A stretch of DNA of 64,000 bases from the NCBI RefSeq assembly GCF_029873635.1, contig NC_080423.1, positions 94,707,191-94,771,190 on the forward strand. Direction: 5' to 3'. This document shows, piece after piece, positions 56,576 to 64,000 of this stretch. Within the stretch, counting starts at the first letter, position 1; each line of letters starts with the position of its first letter. A program made the translations under genes and the position numbers. A model generated the notes under the pieces. That model ran no database searches. It was not told where the DNA came from and saw only the letters and a program-made list of their open reading frames with translations. Origin of the DNA: Malania oleifera. Taxonomy: Eukaryota > Streptophyta > Magnoliopsida > Santalales > Ximeniaceae.

Positions 56576-57476
56576 AAGAAACATTTCCAAAGTTCAATTG
56601 AAAACTAAATTTAAGCATAACTCACGACGAAAGCTTGGCATACAAGTCAAGTGCACATGCACACCCTGATGGGACACAATAATCATTCCTCTCCACAAAA
56701 AGATGAAAGAACCATTGAATCCTTGACGTGGCTGGAAAGCAATGGGACAGGCACCGTCTACCCACCAACCAACGGAAGAAAGAAGAAGGGAAAAACTGGA
56801 AAAGGGGGCCTGCCCCCTGTTTTGTCCCTTCAAAACTTTCCGATGATGCTGCTTTTCATTGGCATTTTCTATAGAGGAAAAAAGACAAAGGCAAGATTCT
56901 TGAGAAGCAGGACATTCACTAATCTCCGCTCATTGGAAAATTAGTGAATTGCAGATCACCGGCCAAAGAGAATAAGGCAATTTCCTCTTTATTCCCCTGC
57001 TCCACTCACCCTTTTATAGTCCATTGCTTTTTATCGCAGGAAATATTCCCCTCTTGTGGATACTTTGGTGTTCCTCAATTGGAAAAAGAAGAAGAAGAAG
57101 ACAGTAACTAAGCTGTGAGAACTCATTGTGGATGCATTCATAGGTATCCCTACCTGCAAACGAATCTCACTAAAAACTAGTCGGTGAATGTTAGAGTGAC
57201 ATGTGGGTTTTGATACTGGCTGGGGAACTTTCATACACAACTATCTCAAATAATACCCACTTTTTCACCACTTGGATTAACCAGCTTGGATGCTTAATCC
57301 TTAATTACGCTACCTTAATGGCTGACGGAACAAGAAAACCAGTTAATCAGAATCAAATCATAAAAGACTCCATCAATAATGGTCGGCCAAACGCATTATA
57401 TAAATGTGGGTATAGATGCACTGCACAAATTCCAAAATATGTTTTGGCATTAGTTAATGAGGCAGAAAATTCTAAG

Positions 57477-57526
<50 letters not shown>

Positions 57527-58376
57527 TGAATGCCAAAGTATAACCTACGTCCAAACAATTTTTTTTTCCCTTCACAGTCAGGTCAAGATCTCTGAAGTTG
57601 CCACACAAGTCCCTCGTCATACTAGAGCAATTCACAATAATATGCTGTATTGGAATTGGCATTTTCACTCGCAATTCCTGTTTCCTCACTACTCCAGGCA
57701 ATTGATTACATTCTCTTTCACTAGACATCGATTCCTAATCGATCAAAACAATAGAAATAAAAAGAACAACAAAACTCAATTACAGCAAGCAGATCCTCAC
57801 ACTTAAAATTGGTTCTGGGTTCTCTCAAACTAAATCTGGATTACGAAAAAAATGCCCTACAAAAGAAGAATAATAATGAAGCAAAAATACAGTTCCAGCA
57901 ACATTTACTAAAATGGTGCCTTCAGTAAGCCTATAACATCTGATAATCGGATACAAAATCAAATGGAATAAAATGCCACATACAATATTAGTGATGCTGA
58001 ACTTTACAAATGACAATAGGAGATCCATCTTAAACACATACAAAGTAGAAGAATATGGGAACAATTAGGAACATCCCACCCAAGAAGATCACACAAGCAT
58101 GCAACAATCTCTTCACAAGAAGATAGAGACCTAACAACGTAAGAAGCCAGCTCTTTTACAAGAATTTTGTTGCACCAGGGAAACATAAAAAGAACATAAA
58201 ACAACTTCTATCTTACAGTGAAGATTGCCTGTAACAAAAGAACAGCAGAAAATCAAAATATAAAACGAGCCAAGTCACTCAGAATCTATATCATTCAGAC
58301 GCTAGCCGCACTACACATCTTATAATGAATACATGAATAGATCACCAACTACCAAAGTTAATGATGTCGTCCATTA
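56576..58376. other. Intergenic DNA
   Basis: No convincing gene. The 201-codon plus frame at 57201-57806 runs through a (TAA)n tract and is not recognised. Minus-strand open frames near 57825-58204 are also unrecognised; the area could hold part of an untranslated region. Confidence 0.45.
57477..57536. repeat. (TAA)n microsatellite
   Basis: About 20 perfect TAA units (60 bp), the longest trinucleotide run in the window and likely variable between individuals. Confidence 0.92.
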
Positions 58377-58545
58377 AGGGGCAGCCCAATCGTTTGAGCA
58401 TGAGAGATCCATGTTGGAGGTCTTCAACTCAAATCTTGGGATTAGGTGGGGCAAGAGCATGGATTGGAGTGTAGCCCACGTCTTGCAGGCTCCCAAAGGT
58501 AATATAAAAAAATAAATAAAAATACACACACACACACACACACCA
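58377..58545 (+). mobile_element. Candidate tRNA-derived SINE
   Basis: GGGGCAGCCCAATCGTTTGAGCATGAG resembles the tRNA-like head with box A, and CAACTCAAATCTTGG resembles box B about 35 bp later. An A-rich tail (AAAAAAATAAATAAAAATAC) runs into a short (CA)n tract. The layout matches plant SINEs; the TSD was not resolved. Confidence 0.55.
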
Positions 58546-59734
58546 AATGATGTACTAAATTCTCCACCCTCCCTTGCATGAGAAAAAAATCCAACTGAAT
58601 CAACAAATTACAAAAACATTATCGAGAGATATAGTCTCTGTGTACTGCCATCAAAGCCACTAATTATATCATTTTAGGTTTATTATTCAAAAGACATGAA
58701 TTTTGAAAATTGAGAAGGGCTTTATGGAAATCAGATTTTTGTAAACAGAAGACATTTCCAAATCGATTTTTGCTAGATGTGAAAACTTAAAGCATATATT
58801 TTTTTGAAAGGGGCCATGACTCCAAATCTATCCTAAGGTCCATTAATCTGATGCCCTGAAGATCTATGCTTGTGATGAATTGGAAACGTAATGGAAATCC
58901 ATTTTGCCCCAGCATAACAGTGACAAATATCATCATTGGACCTTTTAATTTCAACCTACAATTTTTTCAAACCAAGAAAAGAAACAGGGCAGACCAATCT
59001 TTTAAAGAGAGCACGCTAGATTTGACATCATAATTAAAATTGGACATAAAACCATCCCTTTATATATGTCAATGATTAAAATTTTTATTTTAGAAGCCAT
59101 TAACCCCTGATTTTCTCAATCTGTCAATCATATTCTGAATAAATTTTCATTCCATATAGTATTTGAGAAAGAGAGAAAATACAAAGGAATGTTCTTATAA
59201 CAAGATAAAGCTTTTATAAGTCTATCCGATAAGGGGCCCAAATCACATATGTATCCTCAATCAGAGGAATTATAATTTGTCTAGTTATTGGAAGCTCCTC
59301 ACAGGTAAGAAATATTTCCACTTGATAAGATTGGATTTCAAAGTCTACATGCAAGTGCTTGAATTGAAAGCAATGTATTAATAAGTACAGAAAGTGGACA
59401 TCATGCAAAGTTTAGACCAGCTTAAAAAAGAGAGAATCAAAAGCAAGAGTGACAATCTTTCTACAGAAAGATGTACATAATTTTGATTCAGGTTACGCGT
59501 CACACAGTTGTCTTGATCCAGACCAAAGAGCACTGAGACTTGACAAAGAACAAGTTTAGAAACCAAAGAAATAGGGAGTCATGGTTAAATTTGAAATAGT
59601 GCTAACTTCTAACCTTTTATAGCCTATTCTAGTTACAGACCAAGTTTTATGTTTTCACTACATTAAGTAACTGTTGTCTCTAACATGCAGAAATGGCTGT
59701 TTTTCTTTTTTATATTTTGAAACTTTTATATTGA
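58546..59734. other. Intergenic DNA
   Basis: No gene or clear element seen. Confidence 0.45.
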
Positions 59735-59880
59735 CATAGGAAAAGCTTATCATAGGGTTCCTAAAGAGGCAATGTGGTGTGTTTATGAAAGGAACAGGTT
59801 TCCAATCATAAATCTATTGTGTAGAGTGGTAAATAGTTTGAGAACAACTGGAGGAGAGACTGGTCCATTTCTTTGGAGAT
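59735..59880 (+). pseudogene. RTE-type LINE reverse transcriptase fragment
   Basis: The plus strand reads FYIDIGKAYHRVPKEAMW at about 59730-59785 and then SLRTTGGETGP at about 59838-59870. Both are conserved RT blocks of the clade seen at 55178-56575, here with a short gap. It is a small internal fragment in the opposite orientation, with no ends visible. Confidence 0.7.
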
Positions 59881-60322
59881 CACTTGCCACAACCTTTAAA
59901 GGCTTTTATAAGGCATGGCAATGCTGATTCCAATGCTCACGCATAGGTTTGGCATCTGATTTTTAGTTGGCATACATGGGGCCTTTTGTATTTTAGTTTG
60001 GGTGTCCTATTTAGGGTTTCCTTTGTGTTGGTAAATCAGTGAATTTGTTTTCTCATAGTTTTCAACTATATTGTTGAGCAGGGGCCTTTCTGAAATTTTA
60101 TATTTTCTGGAATAACACTGTAGTATAATTTCTGTCTGCAGGTCTTTCTTAGTAGGATTTGGGCTTAATTACAAAGTTAGGATTTTATATATGGCCTTTA
60201 GTAGTAACGTATCCTGTTTGAAAACTCAACGTCTCTATATTACAAGATTACTTGTTTTTATCTTAGTCCTATTAGACAGAAAATAATGCAAGAGTTCATA
60301 CATATATCAATCCAACCACTCT
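59881..60322. other. Intergenic DNA
   Basis: No gene seen. Confidence 0.45.
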
Positions 60323-60420
60323 TTCTTTTTTTTCTTTTTTTTTTGGAAAAGAGGGTGGCACCTCCTATCTTTATTAGAAAACCCCTCACTTATGGCGGAG
60401 GAATACTGTGGTTCCAATCT
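60323..60420 (-). mobile_element. Poly(A)-tailed retroposon 3' end, same family as 50733-51093
   Basis: A T-rich run (60323-60345) is followed by GAGGGTGGCACCTCC and, after AAACCCCTCAC, by GGCGGAGGAATAC. This is the same order as at 50745-50812 on the same strand. The far end and the TSD could not be located. Confidence 0.55.
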
Positions 60421-60689
60421 TGAGACTTGGGGACAACCAAATCAAACTCCAAGATTCTAAAACTAACTTAACCAAGCACTCCTTCAAATCAAGGGAAAGG
60501 ATCTTTATATTAGTAGTATTGTCTCAAGTTTCTTCTTTTTTTTTGGATATTTCTTTTGGAGTCATAATCTTAAAGAATTTCAAGTTTTAGATGTGCGTGT
60601 GAGTGCACATGCGCGTTTGTGCATACTAATGTAATTTAAAGAGAAAATTTCATAGATTGTTTTAACGTGAAGACACTGTGATGCAAAAA

Positions 60690-61020
60690 TGGACCGCATG
60701 TCCTTTACCATTGGTAAACCAACAATAAAATCCATAAACACATGTCCCCATGACTTTTCTAGAATAGGAAGAGATTGCAGCACCCTGCCTCCCTCTGTTA
60801 GATGTCTTGAAATAGGCTTCAACATCTTCCTCCATATTTTAGACCAAAAATATGATCAGATTAGTAGCGCCAATGCCCTTTCCCTTCCTGGATGACCAGC
60901 CCATTGTGCATCATACACCTGTCGCAGTAATTCATTTTGAAGTCCACCGGTAGAAGGAATGTATACCTTGCTACCCTTTGTGTATAACAATCAATCCTCC
61001 AACTAGTATCGGTGTACAAT
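60690..61020 (-). pseudogene. Gypsy J integrase, N-terminal part
   Basis: The minus-strand frame has LQSLPILEKSWGHVFMDFIVGLPMVK at 60690-60770, the entry to the integrase core. Before it is a worn segment matching the zinc-binding region. After about 60690 the similarity ends abruptly. Confidence 0.75.
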
Positions 61021-61141
61021 TCCATCATTCACCGTCTGCTGAAGTCTATTGAACTCGGAGTGTGTCTTTAAAACATCTTGAACACGGTCTAAGAACCTGC
61101 ATTTGAACTATTTAAGGGCTATGCCTCCACTTCTTTTCAAC

Positions 61142-62300
61142 TCAAGGCATCAACCACTTTGTTCTGCCTCCTTGGTTTGTGCATCCATTCGAAGTCAAAC
61201 TCAGCCAGAAACTCTTGCCATCAAGCTTGCTTTGGTGAGACTTTCTTCTAATGTTTAAAGTATTGGCCACATTATGAATCACCATGATGAATTGGGTTCC
61301 CAGTAGGTAATGCTTCCATGTCTCGAAGCAATGCACTACTGCAGAAATTTCCTTTTCATGAGTAGAGTATTCAACTTCCTAATCTCAAAGGCCACCAGTT
61401 GTCCTTGCACAAGGACTCCTCTGATAGCTTGGTCAAAAGTGTATGCATGTACCTCAAAAGGCAAATCAAATATAGGCAACCACAGCACTGGTTTTGATGG
61501 CATTGCCAGCTTCAAGTCATCAAAGGCACACTGACACTCATCTATCCATGCCCATTTGTTGCCTTTCTTGAACAATTCTGTCAATGGGGCAACTCTTTTG
61601 TAGTACACTTGAGTAAATTTTTGGTAATAGTTAGCCAAACCCTAAAACGAACGAACTCAGCCGCCTTTGATGGTACCATTCAAGACTAGCCTTTATCTTC
61701 CTTTCATCCCTATGCATCTGCCCTTTGCTAACCCAGTGTCCCAAGAACATTAACTTCTTGATGACAAAACTCACACTTCTCCTTTTTGACATACAATTGG
61801 TTTTCCCTTAACTTAGTGAACCCTTTCCTCAGTGTTGCACATGGTCATCCAAAGAATTCTTGTAGAACAATGTCATCCAAATAAATAACAACAAATTGAT
61901 ATATAAATTCATAGAAAAATATAATTCATTAAATTACAAAAAGCTACAGAGGCATTGGCCGAACCTAATTGGTATTAGTAAGAACTTGTAGGAGCCATAT
62001 CTAGTTACACAAGCTGTCTTGGACTCATCCCCCTCTGCAATCCTCACTTTCCAGTAGCATGATTGCAAGTCTAACTTTGTGAGTATGATGCTTTCGCCAA
62101 TCGATCGAACAACAACTCAATGTTGGGGACTAGATATTTATTCTTTATCGTAACCTTATTCAAGTCCCGGTTATCTACACACATCCGCAGTGATTTGTCC
62201 TGCTTCTTTTGGAACAATACCAGAGCACCATAAGGAGCCTTGGAGGGTTGAATAGTCCTGTACTCAGCAACTCATCCAACTGTTTCCTCAATTCTGCCAA
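61142..62300 (-). pseudogene. Gypsy J reverse transcriptase and RNase H
   Basis: On the minus strand RT blocks lead to the active site YLDDIVL (codons at 61872-61883, YLDD intact), then KCEFCHQEVNVLGHWVSKGQ. From 61638 come ANYYQKFTQVYYKRVAPLTE, WIDECQCAFDDLK, LPFEVHAYTFDQAIRGVLVQ and KHYLLGTQFIMV, the RT thumb and RNase H. In RNase H the DAS motif has become TFD. Frameshifts occur near 61640, 61800 and 62100. Confidence 0.85.
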
Positions 62301-62798
62301 CTCCAAAGGTCCCATTTCATATGGGGCTTGTGCAAGAGGTTAACACTAGGCTCCAGCTCTATCCGATGGTCAGTTGCATGTTTGAGTGGAAGAAATTTTG
62401 GGAGTTCTGCAGGCATGACATTAAAGAAATCTCCCAAAAGATATACAACGACATCAACGACTTCCACCAATTGGTTTGGTTTGATTTCCACAAGTGCATC
62501 CAAGAATGTGGAATCCCCTTTTTGTAATCAGTTATCAATTGTATGTCTGAAATAACACCACCTTCCACTACCACACTTCTTGCTTGGATCCTTGTATATT
62601 GCAGGAACAAAGCCAGATGTCTTCTCAGCTGAGATTAGCATTCCAGCAATGTGCAACATCAGCATTACTTTAGCCTTCACAAAGAATTCCATACCAAATA
62701 TCACATCAAAATCATCTAAAGGCACTATTAGCAGACTGCATTTCCCTTCCCATGATCCCACGGTTAGAGCAATAATGGCCATCCCTGAATAGGCCTTG
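62301..62798 (-). pseudogene. Gypsy J protease C-terminal part and RT start
   Basis: The minus-strand frame 62528-62782 has LTVGSWEGKCSLLIVPLDDF and DVIFGMEF, the conserved end of a gypsy protease. Another frame, 62288-62503, has VMPAELPKFLPLKHATDHRI, the usual start of RT. The protease N-terminal half lies beyond the solo LTR at 62799-63151. Confidence 0.82.
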
Positions 62799-63151
62799 TG
62801 TTAGGGCTTGACAGTGTGATCTCGGTTAAATGGGGAGGAGAGATGCGTTCACCTGTCCTCGCCAGGTATTTTTATACTTGGTGTCAAATTACTCGGATGA
62901 TGTCTTGTGTGGTTGTCTTGTTGATTGAATAAAACAAACAAATCCACTTGTCATTGAGCATGAATGTCGCTTGCCTTCATGATTCAATATTGTTGGAACT
63001 AATATTTCACGATAACGAATGGCTTTCGAAGCCTCTCTGGTGCTCATGAATGTAGGTTGGAATAGTTAGTTGTTGGTTGACTCTATCGAGGGAGAGCCTC
63101 GACAAGTGCCGCACGGCCCCTTAATTGAGTTTAACTTGGGGATCTATGACA
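62799..63151. mobile_element. 353-bp solo LTR (TRIM-size) in gypsy J protease
   Basis: The plus-strand ends are TGTTAGGGCTTGACA and GGGATCTATGACA, giving the TG...CA signature. CCTTG at 62794-62798 and 63152-63156 is a perfect 5-bp TSD, and removing the insert joins the two protease halves. The size fits a solo LTR of a small LTR element such as a TRIM. The orientation is not certain. It encodes no protein. Confidence 0.85.
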
Positions 63152-63156
63152 CCTTG

Positions 63157-63450
63157 CTTCTAAATTCACAACCTTGATCCGACATGATTCTGAATGAGTT
63201 TGAGGCCGAACTTTGCCACTTCCTTCTCTGCAACAAAGTCGTGGATGGCCCCTGAATCCACCATAGCATCAACTTTAATGCCATTGATCTTCACACAAAC
63301 ATACATTAAGCCTTTTTGAGTGAGGACCTTCACAATAGTGATCACATTCAGCAATTGTAGATGGTTGACATGCGATGGCCACTTCTCCTTAGAATCACCA
63401 TCTTTCAAATTTGAGGTTACCAAGGCATTCAACTTTTCCCGTTTAGGACA
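63157..63450 (-). pseudogene. Gypsy J protease N-terminal part
   Basis: The frame runs from the zinc-knuckle end (KREKLNALV in an adjacent frame) through LMYVCVKINGIKVDAMVDSG to AIHDFVAEKEVAKFGLKL. The catalytic D-S-G triad is present (about 63245-63262). The remainder follows at 62798 past the solo LTR. Confidence 0.85.
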
Positions 63451-64000
63451 GCCACGAGCTCGATAAGGATTGTTGCAGATGAAACAACTAGACTTTTGGG
63501 AACTTTGGGAAGCATCCTACACTTTATTCTGGTTGTTGCCTTCACCTTTGTACTTCTCCCATTTATCCCTCTTCGTCCCCATCTCTTCCTTAGCCTTACC
63601 TTTATCCTTGTCTTTTTTAGGCTTTGCCTTGGGATCCTCAGTTTCAACGTTGATTTTGAAGTCAACCAAACCATCTACTATTGCAATGGCTGTAGTTCCA
63701 TTCATTCCCACAATTGTAGCCAGAAATAAAGTTGAATAACTTGTCTTTCTCTTACATGTTCTTGATGTTCAACATCAAGGAACTGAATTCATTGACATAG
63801 TCCCATATGGCTCCGATCTGCTGCAATTGTTTAAGGGCATTCCTTACAAACCCACCGTGTTGCAAAGAAGGAATCTTTCAATTCCTTCTTCAAGGTCTCC
63901 CACGTCTCAATTTAGGGTCAGCCTGCATTTGCATCGTCCTTTGTCTGAGTATACCACCATAACTTAGCATCGCCTGACAAGTACATCGATGTTATGGCAA
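63420..64000 (-). pseudogene. Gypsy J gag and zinc knuckle
   Basis: At about 63430-63490 the minus strand reads CFICNNPYRARGCPKREK, a CCHC knuckle whose histidine is now tyrosine. A lysine-rich linker follows upstream (63510-63640). The block YVNEFSSLMLNIKNM with KDKLFNFISG after a stop lies at about 63715-63800, the typical end of this gag. The N-terminal part is outside the window. Stops and frame changes occur. Confidence 0.8.

Larger units (their letters stand above)
60690..64000 (-). mobile_element. Ty3/gypsy retrotransposon J (chromovirus-type), 5' part outside window
   Basis: A minus-strand gypsy element enters from the right edge. The order on the minus strand is gag, zinc knuckle, protease, RT, RNase H and integrase start. 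It stops being recognisable at about 60690 within the integrase, so it is truncated there. A 353-bp solo LTR interrupts the protease. Its sequence differs clearly from A1 and B, so it is a third gypsy family. Many stops and frameshifts are present. Confidence 0.88.

Noticed and set aside
57201-57806. 201-codon plus-strand open frame
   Set aside because: It stays open across a (TAA)n microsatellite coding for an isoleucine run and shows no known motif; likely chance.
1-64000. CRISPR arrays, bacterial operons, phage or organelle inserts
   Set aside because: No regularly spaced identical repeats of CRISPR type, no clustered bacterial-type genes, and no recognisable chloroplast or mitochondrial genes.

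Overview
This is a window of nuclear DNA from a flowering plant, most likely a eudicot. The signs are AT-rich intergenic DNA, nested Ty1/copia and Ty3/gypsy LTR retrotransposons with plant-type tRNA-Met primer sites, plant RTE-type LINE remnants, tRNA-derived SINE candidates, a hAT-like MITE, and one plant LURP-one-related gene split by a short GT-AG intron. The species cannot be named from sequence alone. I see no operon, CRISPR array, rRNA or functional tRNA gene.

Layout. 1-18250 is a nest of retrotransposons. A plus-strand copia element (H, visible from 16560) was split by a minus-strand copia element (D, 5366-16559). D was then hit by a plus-strand gypsy element (A1, 1-5365), a solo LTR (E, 6734-11587, itself split by solo LTR F, 8285-10928) and a minus-strand solo LTR (G, 11966-14291). 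Target-site duplications (TSDs) support most of these steps. 18251-26850 is AT-rich intergenic DNA with MITEs and a 5'-truncated LTR fragment (E2) bracketed by a 165-bp direct repeat. The only convincing host gene lies at 26862-27595 (minus), with a TATA box and a G-box upstream. 28690-29190 is a gypsy RNase H remnant. 29267-39454 is a second nest, three layers deep: element A, reduced to an LTR, a primer site and an LTR tail; inside its LTR the complete gypsy copy B (31108-38804); inside the gag of B the solo LTR C (33195-35422). All three layers have recognisable TSDs. 39455-40871 resembles an LTR end with ACGTG-rich repeats. 40980-49010 is a diverged tandem duplication of a roughly 2.2-kb non-coding unit, one copy carrying solo LTR I (42506-44967) and the other keeping the empty site. 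The rest holds a GC-rich island, a foldback repeat split by a poly(A) retroposon, two SINE candidates, RTE LINE pieces, and at 60690-64000 a minus-strand gypsy element (J) whose protease is split by a 353-bp solo LTR.

How the parts relate. Every transposon reading frame is broken by stops, frameshifts or deletions, and several lack catalytic residues, so none looks autonomous. The most interesting signals are regulatory rather than coding. Arrays of short palindromes centred on GTCGAC sit just upstream of the TATA box in LTRs of different families. A conserved stem-loop (TGAGA, TGTG, TCTCA) recurs in all five long gypsy-type LTRs at the same relative place, next to splice-like donor and acceptor sequences. 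No novel protein system was found. Family names rest on recognising conserved motifs from memory; no database search was run.
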